From assembly GCF_003985155.1 (NCBI RefSeq), contig NZ_ML133686.1:776001-840000 (forward strand): DNA of 64,000 nt, in the 5' to 3' direction. The position numbers and the translations under genes are program-made. Of this stretch, positions 46,738 to 55,923 are shown piece by piece. Position 1 is the stretch's first letter. Each line of letters opens with the position of its first letter. The notes below the pieces were generated by a model. That model worked only from the letters and a program-made list of their open reading frames with translations, was not told where the DNA came from and did not search any database. Source of the stretch: Rhizobium vallis. GTDB lineage: Bacteria; Pseudomonadota; Alphaproteobacteria; Rhizobiales; Rhizobiaceae.

Positions 46738-47663
46738 CCAGCGCTCACGTCCCTGACAGCGCAAAGATGTGGCTGACGAAGGATCTGCCGCGGCGACCGG
46801 CAGGACTGTTCGACGCTCGCTATCGAGCCTTCCTCGAGACGGTGTCGGACGCCCGACCGCAACTGCATCGCTACTGTGCCCGCATGACCGGTTCGCGGCT
46901 CGACGGTGAGGACCTCATGCAGGAGACGCTGTTCGAGGCCTACACGAAGATCGACACTCTTGATGATGCAGGCAAGCTGAAACCTTGGCTGTTTCGCATC
47001 GCTCACAATCGCTGCATTGATCTTCTGAGACGTCGCGACGCGCGTGCAAGAGCGGAGAGCGCCTATTCGGAGGACGTCGGCGTCGTCGCCGCAGAGCCGG
47101 TGACATCAGATGCACGTCGCGCCGTGGAACGGCTGGTTGGCCACCTGCCGCCCAAGGAGCGTGCCTGCATCCTCCTCAAGGATGTGCTCGACTATTCGCT
47201 GGAAGAAACCGCGGAATTCGTGGGTTCGACGGTTGGTGGCGTAAAGTCGGCTCTCTCCAGGGGACGGGCGAAGCTCGCCGACTTGCCCACTGAGCGTGTC
47301 GGCGAACCGGCTCGTCCGCTCGATCCCGATACCGCGCATCTCCTGCAGCGCTATGTCGAGCTTTTCAACCGTCATGATTGGGATGGTATCCGGCGCCTCA
47401 CGAGCGCCGATGCTCAGTTGCGGGTCGCCGACTGCTTTGACGGCCTCCTCAGAAACTCTCCCTATTTCGCCGAATACGACCGAAACCCAAAACCATGGAT
47501 CATGGAGTTGGGGGCGATCGACGGGGAGCCTGCTCTGCTGGTGCTCTTCCAGCGCGGCGACGAGTGGCAAGTCACGTGGGCAATTCGTGTTCACGTCACA
47601 GACGGCCTCATCGACCGCATCGAGGACTACTACGCCTGCCCTTGGATCGTTGGGGACGCCTGA
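46734..47663 (+). CDS. ECF sigma factor with SnoaL-like C-terminal domain (paralogue)
   Basis: 309 residues, clearly paralogous to the protein at 42,769. Region 2 has RPQLHRYCARMTGS, LDGEDLMQETLFEAY and WLFRIAHNRCIDLLRRRD; region 4 has LPPKERACILLKDVLDYSLEETAEF. The C-terminal NTF2-like part begins near LLQRYVELFNRHDWDGI. It starts inside the stop of the upstream esterase (ATGA overlap), so esterase and sigma factor are made together. No anti-sigma factor is present. Confidence 0.88.
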   Translation: MTSAHVPDSAKMWLTKDLPRRPAGLFDARYRAFLETVSDARPQLHRYCARMTGSRLDGEDLMQETLFEAYTKIDTLDDAGKLKPWLFRIAHNRCIDLLRRRDARARAESAYSEDVGVVAAEPVTSDARRAVERLVGHLPPKERACILLKDVLDYSLEETAEFVGSTVGGVKSALSRGRAKLADLPTERVGEPARPLDPDTAHLLQRYVELFNRHDWDGIRRLTSADAQLRVADCFDGLLRNSPYFAEYDRNPKPWIMELGAIDGEPALLVLFQRGDEWQVTWAIRVHVTDGLIDRIEDYYACPWIVGDA

Positions 47664-47904
47664 GAGTCAGACCTGAAACTGACGACCGGGACAGCCAATG
47701 AGGAAGCGACACGCTGAGTGAATGTCCGCTTTGGGCGGTGGGTTTAAAAGTCCGCCTGCCCGAACCTCAAGCCGAATTGGGCTTGGTTAGGAGAAGAAAC
47801 CTTGAGAACGATTGTACCAGTGGAGCTGAAAACGGGCAGGAACGGCAACTACGCGGCAGCGCAAACCGCCGCCGGAAACTACACTGTTGCCGCCGTTTGT
47901 TCCG

Positions 47905-49467
47905 TCACTCCCACTCGATCGTGCCCGGCGGCTTCGACGTGACGTCGTAGACGACGCGGTTGATGCCTCGCACCTCGTTGATGATGCGGGTCGCGGCGCG
48001 GCCGAGGAATTCCATGTCGTAGTGGTAGAAATCCGCCGTCATGCCGTCGACCGAGGTGACGGCGCGCAGGGCACAGACGAATTCATAGGTGCGCCCGTCA
48101 CCCATGACGCCGACGGTCTGGACGGGCAGCAGCACGGCAAAGGCCTGCCAGATGGCGTCGTAGAGGCCGGCCTTGCGGATCTCGTCGAGATAGATCGCGT
48201 CGGCTTCGCGCAGGATTTCGAGCTTCTCGCGGGTGATGCCGCCGGGGCAACGGATGGCGAGGCCGGGACCTGGGAAGGGATGGCGGCCGATGAAGCTGTC
48301 GGGCAGGCCAAGCTCGCGGCCGAGCGCGCGCACTTCGTCCTTGAAGAGCTCGCGCAACGGCTCGACGAGCTGCATGTTCATGCGCTCCGGCAGGCCGCCG
48401 ACATTGTGATGCGACTTGATCGTCACCGACGGGCCGCCGGTGAAGGAAACGCTCTCGATCACGTCGGGATAGAGCGTGCCCTGGCCGAGGAAATCGGCGC
48501 CGCCGAGCTTCTTGGCTTCTTCCTCGAAGGTTTCGATGAAGAGACGGCCGATGATTTTGCGCTTGGTTTCCGGGTCGCTGACGCCCTCGAGCTCGCCGAT
48601 GAAGCGCTCGGACGCGTCGACATGCAGCAGATGCAGATTGTAGTGCTCGCGGAACATCGCGACGACGTTTGCCGCCTCGTCCTTGCGCATCAGCCCGTGG
48701 TCGACGAGGATGCAGGTCAACTGGTCGCCGACGGCCTCGTGGATCAGGAGCGCTGCGACGGAACTGTCGACGCCACCCGAAAGCGCACAGATGACGCGCT
48801 TGTCGCCCACCTGCTTGCGGATCTGTTCGACCGCCTTCTGGCGGTAGGCCGACATCGACCAGTCACCCTTGAGGCCGGCAATGTTGTGAATGAAGTTGCC
48901 GATCAGTTTGGCGCCGTCGGGCGTATGCACCACCTCGGGGTGGAACTGCACGCCGTAATATTTGCGCTTCTCGTCGGCGATGAAAGCGTAGGGCGCGTTG
49001 GAGGAGGTGGCAACCACCTCGAACCCTTCAGGCAGCGCGGTGACGCGGTCGCCATGGCTCATCCAGACCTGGTGGCGCGAGCCGGAGGACCAGAGGCCCT
49101 CGAACAGCTGGCAGTCCTTGTCGACATCGAGGAAGGCGCGGCCGAATTCGCGATGATGGCCGCTCTCGACCTTGCCGCCGAGCTGCATGCACATCGTCTG
49201 CTGGCCGTAGCAGATGCCGAAGACCGGCAGGCCGCTGTCGAAGATGATGTCAGGCGCTCGCGGCGACCCTTCGTCCACCGTCGAAGCCGGGCTGCCGGAC
49301 AGGATCACGGCCTTCGGCTGCAGGCGCTTGAAGCCTTCTTCGGCCGATTGGAAGGGAACGATCTCGCAATAGACGCCGGCCTCACGCACGCGCCGTGCGA
49401 TGAGCTGGGTCACCTGGCTGCCGAAATCGACGATGAGAACGGAGTCGGGATGTGCTGTCTGGGTCAT
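47905..49467 (-). CDS. guaA: GMP synthase (glutamine-hydrolysing)
   Basis: 520 residues. The class I amidotransferase domain has the nucleophile Cys in [10 protein letters not shown] and His/Glu in [10 protein letters not shown]. The ATP-pyrophosphatase domain has the P-loop [10 protein letters not shown], and the C-terminal dimerisation domain ends KPPGTIEWE. It converts XMP to GMP with glutamine and ATP. It is the last step of guanine nucleotide synthesis and stands alone here. Confidence 0.97.
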   Translation of the reverse strand: MTQTAHPDSVLIVDFGSQVTQLIARRVREAGVYCEIVPFQSAEEGFKRLQPKAVILSGSPASTVDEGSPRAPDIIFDSGLPVFGICYGQQTMCMQLGGKVESGHHREFGRAFLDVDKDCQLFEGLWSSGSRHQVWMSHGDRVTALPEGFEVVATSSNAPYAFIADEKRKYYGVQFHPEVVHTPDGAKLIGNFIHNIAGLKGDWSMSAYRQKAVEQIRKQVGDKRVICALSGGVDSSVAALLIHEAVGDQLTCILVDHGLMRKDEAANVVAMFREHYNLHLLHVDASERFIGELEGVSDPETKRKIIGRLFIETFEEEAKKLGGADFLGQGTLYPDVIESVSFTGGPSVTIKSHHNVGGLPERMNMQLVEPLRELFKDEVRALGRELGLPDSFIGRHPFPGPGLAIRCPGGITREKLEILREADAIYLDEIRKAGLYDAIWQAFAVLLPVQTVGVMGDGRTYEFVCALRAVTSVDGMTADFYHYDMEFLGRAATRIINEVRGINRVVYDVTSKPPGTIEWE

Positions 49468-49582
49468 GGCGAGGCTTTAAAGAAAAGCGCTTCGCCTTGC
49501 AATCCGGGAAATCGGCGGCATCGGCTTTTTATTGTTCCGATTGTCCCCGCGCCTCTGAAAGGCGCGCGGCGCGCTTCCGGGC

Positions 49583-50221
49583 TCAGAACCAGAAAACTCC
49601 ATCCTCCAGCGCCGTGAACAGGCTGTCGACGCCGTAGGAGAGCTTGCGGTCGACGATGTGCAGATATTCGGTCCAGCCCGAGATATGCTGCAGCTCGACC
49701 ACACCGTCGGAAATGCCGCGAAGCCCGATCAGCGGCAGCTTGTAGCCCTGGCAGGCGCGCAGCACCGCATAGGTCTCCATGTCGACCATGTCGGCGTCGA
49801 TATTGGCGTAGGCGGCGCCGGAGATGACGTTGCCGCCTGTGGAAAGGCTGGCTTCCGGAATGCCGGGAATGCGCAGCGGCAGTTCGAGCGTCGCAGGCAG
49901 GTCGAGGAAGGGCGTCAGGCCTTTTTCGAAGCCGAGCGGCGAGGCGTCCATGTCGCGGTAGGAAACCGTTGTGACCTGATAGATTTCGGTCTGCTCCAGT
50001 TTGGCGGAGCCGGCCGAGCCGAGGGAGACGACGAGATCCGGCAGGTCGTCTGCCGCATCGAGCCGCGCCAAGGCCCTGGTCAGCGCGACCGCTGCCTCGA
50101 CCGGACCGACGCCGGTCATCAAAGGTTCGATGCGAGAACGCAGGAAGGGCCCGTATTCGGCCTCCGCCGCCATCACGAAAAGGATGGATTTCCCCGCGAC
50201 CGATTTCAGTTCGAACTTCAT
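49583..50221 (-). CDS. 5'-methylthioadenosine/S-adenosylhomocysteine nucleosidase-like phosphorylase-fold protein
   Basis: 212 residues. LFVMAAEAEYGPFL, MTGVGPVEAAVALT, DMVDMETYAVLRAC and LRGISDG show the purine-nucleoside phosphorylase fold; the Glu of DMET and Asp of SDG are the expected catalytic residues. It would cleave adenine from MTA or SAH. Its start overlaps the stop of the upstream thioesterase gene by 4 bases, which gives translational coupling. Confidence 0.82.
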   Translation of the reverse strand: MKFELKSVAGKSILFVMAAEAEYGPFLRSRIEPLMTGVGPVEAAVALTRALARLDAADDLPDLVVSLGSAGSAKLEQTEIYQVTTVSYRDMDASPLGFEKGLTPFLDLPATLELPLRIPGIPEASLSTGGNVISGAAYANIDADMVDMETYAVLRACQGYKLPLIGLRGISDGVVELQHISGWTEYLHIVDRKLSYGVDSLFTALEDGVFWF

Positions 50222-50667
50222 CCAGTAATTCCCTCTCTACCGCGGATAACCATCATCGTTCCCGTCATGGAGGCGATGAGTTTCGCCGGCCCGTCGCTGA
50301 TCGCGTAGCCTCGCCCGTCGGCGACGATGATGGTGGAGCCGGGTTTGGTGATTTCCCCGCGGAACAGGAAACGATCGCCACGCCCCGGCGACATGAGATT
50401 GACTTTGAATTCGATCGTCAGGATCGAGGCTTCGGGGTCGATGACGCTGTAGGCCGCAAATCCGCAGGCCGAATCGAGCGCCGCGGAAATGATACCCGCA
50501 TGCAGGATGCCGTGCTGCTGTGTCAGTTTGACGTCGAAGGGAAGCTCGATCTCGACGACACCGTGCTCGACGCGCGTCAGTTCCGCGCCGATCGTCTGCA
50601 TCGCCGCCTGGCGCGCAAAATTGCGGCGGATTCGCGCGCGGAAATCGCCCCTGTCAGTCTCGCTCAT
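50218..50667 (-). CDS. PaaI-type hotdog-fold thioesterase
   Basis: 149 residues of a hotdog-fold protein: FDVKLTQQHGILHAGIISAALDSACGFAAYS read in parts carries the HG-x-(L)-HAG helix of the PaaI family, with Asp as the likely catalytic acid. It hydrolyses acyl- or aryl-CoA. ATG at 50667 begins the conserved domain. It is translationally coupled to the nucleosidase gene downstream; why the two are paired is not clear. Confidence 0.87.
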   Translation of the reverse strand: MSETDRGDFRARIRRNFARQAAMQTIGAELTRVEHGVVEIELPFDVKLTQQHGILHAGIISAALDSACGFAAYSVIDPEASILTIEFKVNLMSPGRGDRFLFRGEITKPGSTIIVADGRGYAISDGPAKLIASMTGTMMVIRGREGITG

Positions 50668-50867
50668 GGCTGCCCCTCTTGAAGCGGCGAAAGTGGCATG
50701 GCGCGCCGGATTCGACAAGCTGGACATCGCCGAAATCGCTTGCGACCATAGTGGAAAGATCGGGCCGTGCTCGACCGGCGTGTCGCGGTCCGTGCAAAGG
50801 TGATTGCGGGCTCGCGCGTTGCGCGTATTCTGCTCATCGGATCTCGACATGATGGAGCACCGGGGGC

Positions 50868-51944
50868 ATGACGACGATATCGCAATCGGTTCTGGAATAT
50901 GAGAACTGGCTCGCCGACCAGCTCGGCGATGATCTGGTCAAGGAGGATCTCCGCGAAAAGCACGAGAAGATGCGAAGTAACGATTTCGTCTTCCTGCGCG
51001 CCACCTATTGGCGCTGGTCCGAGACCATCCTCGAAATCTGCCCGGACCTCGGCGAAGCGCCCGAGGTGCTGGCGATCGGCGATACGCATCTGGAAAATTT
51101 CGGCACCTGGCGTGATGTCGAAGGCCGGCTCGTCTGGGGCGCCAATGATTTCGACGACGCGGCGCTAATGCCCTATGCGCTGGATCTCGTTCGCCTTGCG
51201 GCAAGCGCCATCCTGGCGCGTGGCGATGACGGTCCCTCGGTGCGCATGATCGGCGAGACGATCCTTGCCGGTTATCGAAGGGGTCTCGAAAATCCGCTTC
51301 CCGTCATCCTGGAGCGCGATCACAAATGGCTGCGCAAGGCGCTGCTGCTGCCGGATTCCGAGCGCCGGGAATTCTGGGAGAAATACCGCATGCTTGATGT
51401 GGGCAACAAGCCGGCATCCGCTCCCTATGCCGAAGCTTTGGCGAACGCGCTGCCGCCTGGAACCGGGCCTTTCGTGCCGAAACCGCGCAGCGCCGGCACC
51501 GGCAGCCTCGGCCGCCCGCGCTTTGTCGCCTATGCCGACTGGCAGGGCGGGCCGGTGCTGCGTGAGGCAAAGGGGCTGGTGCCGTCGGCCTGGTCGCTTC
51601 ACCACAGGCCGAAGGACGTAGAGATCCATGCGGGCGAGATTGCCGGCGGGCGGGCGCGCTCGGCCGATCCCCATTATCAGGTTTCCGACCGCATCCTCGT
51701 GCGCCGACTTTCGCCGAACAGCCGCAAGATCGAGATCGACAAGCATCCGGAGATCCTGCTTGCGCCGACGATGCTCGAGCTGATGGGTTTCGAGATCGCC
51801 AATTGCCATTCTAACGACGCGGCGGCGGTTGAGGCGATCCGCGGGGACTTGGAACCGCGGGGCAACGACTGGCTGCACGAGGCGGCAAGGGCCGCCGCAA
51901 CAGCCGTCAGCGCCGAGCAGAAAGCCTATGAGCGTGCCGGTTAG
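50868..51944 (+). CDS. DUF2252-family protein
   Basis: 358 residues. The DUF2252 core is VLAIGDTHLENFGTWRDVEG with a His-Asn pair, followed by WGANDFDDAALMPYALDLVRLAAS, which resembles the metal-binding DFD of kinase-like folds. Late motifs are SDRILVRRLSPNSRKIEI and ELMGFEIANCHSND. The family has no established reaction, though an aminoglycoside-phosphotransferase-like fold is likely. It is convergent with the DUF1513 gene 12 bases away. Confidence 0.83.
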   Translation: MTTISQSVLEYENWLADQLGDDLVKEDLREKHEKMRSNDFVFLRATYWRWSETILEICPDLGEAPEVLAIGDTHLENFGTWRDVEGRLVWGANDFDDAALMPYALDLVRLAASAILARGDDGPSVRMIGETILAGYRRGLENPLPVILERDHKWLRKALLLPDSERREFWEKYRMLDVGNKPASAPYAEALANALPPGTGPFVPKPRSAGTGSLGRPRFVAYADWQGGPVLREAKGLVPSAWSLHHRPKDVEIHAGEIAGGRARSADPHYQVSDRILVRRLSPNSRKIEIDKHPEILLAPTMLELMGFEIANCHSNDAAAVEAIRGDLEPRGNDWLHEAARAAATAVSAEQKAYERAG

Positions 51945-51956
51945 GGATAGTTTTAT

Positions 51957-53036
51957 TTAGATCCTGATGATGTGCTGATCCCAGGCGACGTCGCTGCGGG
52001 TCGAGAGGAAGTCGCCGTCATAGGAAGAGACGGCAAAGCCGCCTCTCGCCGGCGCAATGCCCGCCGCATCGGCAATGGCCGTCTCGGCCAGCACCTTGCC
52101 CGTCCTGGCGTCGATGGTCACCGAGGTGCCGCCCTTCGGCGAGGTGACGCCGACGAGCCCCTCGCTGCGGTTGACGGAGATCGCTCCGACGTAATTGGCA
52201 AGCCTGCGCGTCGTCTCCTCCGGCAGGTCGATGAAGGAGAGATCCTCGCCCTTGGCGAAATGGCCGACAAGCGGCGGCAGATCCCTGCGGTGGCCTTCGT
52301 ACTGGCAGGCAAACCAGATGCGGCCCTTGTCGTCGAGATCGACGTGGCGGGTCGACAGCGCCGACCATTCCGCCGGCAGCACATGTTTTTCGACCAGAAC
52401 ACCGGTCGCCGCATCGATGAGAACAAGCGACGGCTGCATCGCGCCGAGATTGAGTTTGGTGCGGCCGAAATCCGGATGCGTCTCGATGCCGCCATTGGCG
52501 ACGATGAGAATGCGTCCGTCATCGGACACCGTCATGTCGTGCGGGCCGATGCCGTATGTCTCGAATTCCCCAATACGATTGAAGCGGTCAGTGGCGTCGT
52601 AGAGGCCGATCATGCCGCGATTGCCGTCGAAGTCGTTCTCGCTGGCATAGAGGATGCGGCCATCGGGCGAGAAGGCGCCGTGGCCGTAGAAGTGCCGGTC
52701 TTCCCCGGAGCCGATGACGATCGGCTCGCCTTTATTCCGGGGATCGAAGATCATCGCATAGGTGCCGGGCCGGCGCGCGAAGGCGACGGTCTTGCCGCTG
52801 GCGGCGTTGAACGCCATTCCGTGAGCGCGCGCGGGAAGCGCCACCTGATCGATGATCTCGCCGCGCTCCGTCACGGTCGCCACCGCAAAGGACCCGTCGG
52901 CTGTCCGAATGCCCGAGGCATAGACCGCCTCGGCCCGTTCGAGCGCCATCAGCGACCTTGGCGTCAAGGCCGCGAGGAAGCCGAGCCCCGCCGCCTTGAC
53001 GAAACTGCGTCGGTCGATCGCGGCACTTCTCCACAT
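51957..53036 (-). CDS. Tat-exported DUF1513 beta-propeller protein
   Basis: 359 residues. A twin-arginine signal (DRRSFVKAAGLGFLAAL) targets the periplasm as a folded protein. The rest repeats propeller-like blades such as FSPDGRILYASENDF and VSDDGRILIVANGG. DUF1513 proteins are encoded with imelysins and di-heme oxidases in iron-related operons. ATG at 53036 lies 4 bases after the imelysin stop. It is the last gene of the four-gene operon. Confidence 0.87.
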   Translation of the reverse strand: MWRSAAIDRRSFVKAAGLGFLAALTPRSLMALERAEAVYASGIRTADGSFAVATVTERGEIIDQVALPARAHGMAFNAASGKTVAFARRPGTYAMIFDPRNKGEPIVIGSGEDRHFYGHGAFSPDGRILYASENDFDGNRGMIGLYDATDRFNRIGEFETYGIGPHDMTVSDDGRILIVANGGIETHPDFGRTKLNLGAMQPSLVLIDAATGVLVEKHVLPAEWSALSTRHVDLDDKGRIWFACQYEGHRRDLPPLVGHFAKGEDLSFIDLPEETTRRLANYVGAISVNRSEGLVGVTSPKGGTSVTIDARTGKVLAETAIADAAGIAPARGGFAVSSYDGDFLSTRSDVAWDQHIIRI

Positions 53037-53040
53037 GGCA

Positions 53041-54141
53041 TCAGTCTCCGTCGGAAAAGGAAAAGCCGGCCGAAAGCCCGATGGCCGCACCGTATTCGTC
53101 GCTGATCTTGGTGATCAAATTGCGGCTCCCGGCCAGCAGCGTGTCAAGTTTGGCCTTCTCCGCATCGCTGGTTGCGGCCTCGATGTCGGGATTGAGCCTC
53201 GGGACGTCCTCGAGCAGCGATTTGAAATCCTCGTCGATCGCGGCGGCGATCGCCTGCTTGTCCGGCGGCAGAAGCTCGGCCATGCCGGCCTTCTGCCAGA
53301 GTGTGCGCAGGCCTTCCAGATTGGCGGCCATCGATTTCCAGGTGTTTTTCGAACGCCAGTAGATCGCCATACGCGGACGCGGCGCAGTATCCTTGCCCTT
53401 GTAGAACTGCTCCAGCCGCTGGTCGCGGAGATTCTCGGCGCCATGGACGAGAATGCCGAGCAGCGCGGTCACGGCTTCCTTGTTGTCCATGAAATCGTCG
53501 CTCTGCGCGCCCGGATGTTTCCAGCTTGCCTGCACCCCGTCGGGCTTTTCCCAGGCGGCGACGACTTCGCCGGCCTCACGCTGGATATTGCCGGCGACCG
53601 CTGCGCCGTAAAGGCAGCGGAAGCCGCCCTTCTGCTTGATGAGGTCGTCGGCGCCGTTGCCGTAAAGCACGTATTCCAGCGCCGTCAGACCCTGCAGCGC
53701 CACGCTCTTGCCGGCGATCGCGTCGACCGTCGCATCCTTCGGATCGGCCTTGGCGATCAGCGCCTGCACCTGCTTGAGGCCGACGCCCTTGCGGTCGGGA
53801 TAAAACAGGATGTGCTCGAAAAGATTATCGTGAGTCACAGGTCCGGTCTGCACGATCTCGATGATCGACCAGTAGCGGATCGTGTCGTCGAAGGCGGATT
53901 TCGCCTTGTCGAGCGTCTGCTGCGTGCCACCGTCGCAGAGATCCTTCATCGCCGTCGTCAGCCGGGCGGACGATTGTTGCATGTTGCGATAGCCAGGACG
54001 GATCACCTCGTCGACGGCGCGCTGCATGACGGCGGGAACGGCATCCTCGTTCAACCCTGCCGGAGAAGCGGCGGTCTGGGCGGCCGCTGACGTGGCGACG
54101 CCGATCAGAGAAAGGCAGAGCAGGGGGTGCCAAAGGCGCAT
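53041..54141 (-). CDS. Imelysin-family periplasmic protein (second copy)
   Basis: 366 residues with a signal peptide (HPLLCLSLIGVATSAAAQ). The imelysin fold is shown by DEVIRPGYRNMQQSSARL, a central LTALEYVLYG (the GxHxxE-type motif, here ALEYVLYG without the histidine) and the C-terminal ISDEYGAAIGLSAGFS. Imelysins are iron-regulated periplasmic proteins probably involved in iron uptake. The start overlaps the cytochrome stop by one base. Confidence 0.87.
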   Translation of the reverse strand: MRLWHPLLCLSLIGVATSAAAQTAASPAGLNEDAVPAVMQRAVDEVIRPGYRNMQQSSARLTTAMKDLCDGGTQQTLDKAKSAFDDTIRYWSIIEIVQTGPVTHDNLFEHILFYPDRKGVGLKQVQALIAKADPKDATVDAIAGKSVALQGLTALEYVLYGNGADDLIKQKGGFRCLYGAAVAGNIQREAGEVVAAWEKPDGVQASWKHPGAQSDDFMDNKEAVTALLGILVHGAENLRDQRLEQFYKGKDTAPRPRMAIYWRSKNTWKSMAANLEGLRTLWQKAGMAELLPPDKQAIAAAIDEDFKSLLEDVPRLNPDIEAATSDAEKAKLDTLLAGSRNLITKISDEYGAAIGLSAGFSFSDGD

Positions 54142-55877
54142 CAAAGTGACTCCAGGAATGTAATCAGGGCCGCCCTGTCGTCTTTGGACAGGGAGGAGAA
54201 AGCGTTGCGGGCCTTTTCAGCTTCGCCGCCATGCCAGAGGATCGCCTCGGTGAGGTCTCGCGCACGGCCGTCATGCAGGAAAAAGCTGTGTCCGCTGACA
54301 GTCCGGGTCAGTCCTATACCCCATAGCGGCGGCGTGCGCCATTCACGTCCGCTTGCAAGGCCGACCTGCTGTCCATCGGCAAGACCGTCACCCATGTCGT
54401 GCAGAAGGAAGTCGGAATAGGGCCAGATCAGCTGGAAAGACTGCGCCTTGTCAGCGCTATCCCGGCGGGTGACGAATTTGGGCACATGGCAGGAAATGCA
54501 GCCGGTTTCATAAAAGATCCGCTTGCCCCGCAGCGTTTCGGGGAAGCTTGCCTTGCGCCGCGCCGGGACGGCAAGATTTTCGGAGTAGAAGGTCACGAGA
54601 TCAAGGATGGGGCCCGGTGCTTCTTCCGCGCCCAGCCGCTTCTGCACGCCGGTCGGCATATCAAGGCATTTCTCTTCTGCCTTGGTGCAGTCGCCCTGCG
54701 CATTCGGCTGATCGGGCGTCGAGATGCCGATATCATTGGCGAAGGCATCGGCGCTCTGGTCGCGCACCGTGGCGTTCTGCGCCTTCCAGCCGAAGCGTCC
54801 GAGCGCGATCTTGCCGCTCAGATGGTCGCGCACGATCGCGGCCCTGCCGGAGATGCCATCGCCGTCGGCATCATCAGGATCGGCATGGGCGAGGATATCG
54901 GCTTCGGGAATGGCCTCGATCAGCCCGAGGCCGATCATCGCGGAGGCGACGCGCGGCGAAATCGTCGTCGCGGGATCGAGCGGCCCATAGGCCGGGCTCT
55001 CAACCGCATAGCTCGGCCGGCGCAGCGACACCATCTCGCCGTCGCCGAGCGTCACCGGTTCCTCGCGGTAGCTGATCGCCATCTTGCCTTCAGCGGCAAG
55101 GCCTGGAACGGCAAGATCCTGCAACTGGTGGCCATAGACCGGGTCGGGGAAATTAAGGACATCAGCCGCCGCGATCGCCCTTTGCTCCTCCGGTGTCTTG
55201 GCCGCGCGCGATAGCCGCAGCAGCATCGAAGTGGCGCTCGGGCCTCCCTCCGGCGGCTTTCCGCGGCCGTCATTCACATGGCAGCTCATGCAGGAGCGGG
55301 CATTGAACAACGGCCCGAGGCCATCAGAGGCCTGCGTCGAAGAGGGAGCGGAAACCCAGAGCTTGCGAAAGAGCGCATTACCGAGCCTGAAATTCTGCTC
55401 TTCCTCGAAAGGGATATTGGCCGAAATATGCGAGAAACTGTCCTCGGTGACGGGATCGATCGAGGTCGCAGCGCCCGCCTGCATCGCCTCGTATTGTTCG
55501 GCCTTGGAAAAATCCGTGGTCGACCGCGTAACGTCAGCGACGCGTTTGAGATCGCCTTCGGAAAGGTCGGTGCGTTTCGTTGGCAGATCGAAACCGGCTG
55601 CAATGGCTGCGGAAAAACCGGCAAGCGTGGCGAAAGCAGCGATACGGATGGATAGGCGAAATTTTGAGAAGAGGCGCTTATACCAAGCGGCAAACTCAAG
55701 GGTGCCGGTGCGCGATACCCTCTCTACTCCCTCATTCCTGTGCTCGTCACAGGAATCCAGTGCGCCCAAGTCCTTGGGCGCGGAAGACTCCCCTTTGACC
55801 GAGTCATTCACGGCGCGGACGCGCCGTGGCTGGATTCCTGTGACAAGCACAGGAATGAGGGAAGTAATGAACCGCAT
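54141..55877 (-). CDS. Di-heme c-type cytochrome (DHOR family); N terminus runs through a repeat
   Basis: The core of about 510 residues has two haem c motifs, CMSCH and CISCH, and the DHOR (thiol-oxidoreductase-like) arrangement, ending FFLHDGRARDLTEAILWHGGEAE. A signal-peptide-like stretch (FRLSIRIAAFATLAGFSAAIAAG) precedes it. No ATG, GTG or TTG lies in frame between this signal and the palindromic repeat at 55730-55860. The nearest canonical starts are inside the repeat or at ATG 55877 beyond it. The coordinates given use that ATG; the true start is unresolved. Confidence 0.8.
   Translation of the reverse strand: MRFITSLIPVLVTGIQPRRVRAVNDSVKGESSAPKDLGALDSCDEHRNEGVERVSRTGTLEFAAWYKRLFSKFRLSIRIAAFATLAGFSAAIAAGFDLPTKRTDLSEGDLKRVADVTRSTTDFSKAEQYEAMQAGAATSIDPVTEDSFSHISANIPFEEEQNFRLGNALFRKLWVSAPSSTQASDGLGPLFNARSCMSCHVNDGRGKPPEGGPSATSMLLRLSRAAKTPEEQRAIAAADVLNFPDPVYGHQLQDLAVPGLAAEGKMAISYREEPVTLGDGEMVSLRRPSYAVESPAYGPLDPATTISPRVASAMIGLGLIEAIPEADILAHADPDDADGDGISGRAAIVRDHLSGKIALGRFGWKAQNATVRDQSADAFANDIGISTPDQPNAQGDCTKAEEKCLDMPTGVQKRLGAEEAPGPILDLVTFYSENLAVPARRKASFPETLRGKRIFYETGCISCHVPKFVTRRDSADKAQSFQLIWPYSDFLLHDMGDGLADGQQVGLASGREWRTPPLWGIGLTRTVSGHSFFLHDGRARDLTEAILWHGGEAEKARNAFSSLSKDDRAALITFLESL
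55730..55860. repeat. Palindromic mosaic repeat at the 5' end of the cytochrome gene
   Basis: The ends are 31-base inverted repeats with one mismatch (CCTCATTCCTGTGCT at 55730, complement ending 55860). Each end is itself a hairpin (TTCCTGTG and CACAGGAA). Two internal palindromes follow: GCGCCCAAG/CTTGGGCGC and CGGCGCG/CGCGCCG. The frame of the cytochrome is open through all 131 bases. Similar sequences are common between genes in Rhizobium, from memory. Confidence 0.85.
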
Positions 55878-55887
55878 TTCAGAGTCC

Positions 55888-55914
55888 GGGCCGCTCCGGC
55901 TTTCGAAGCGGCCC
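55888..55914. terminator. Intercistronic hairpin after the first imelysin gene
   Basis: Perfect 8-bp stem (GGGCCGCT with AGCGGCCC) and an 11-base loop, 9 bases after the imelysin stop. The T-rich side faces the plus strand, so in the operon's direction it would pause or protect RNA more than end it. Confidence 0.55.
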
Positions 55915-55923
55915 GCCTTTTGC

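Noticed and set aside
47664..47904. Possible gene between the second sigma factor and guaA
   Set aside because: A 70-codon frame exists but overlaps the guaA 3' end antisense and shows no family resemblance or ribosome-binding site.
47887..49617. A 576-codon plus-strand frame opposite guaA
   Set aside because: Antisense shadow; guaA has all catalytic motifs and this frame has none.
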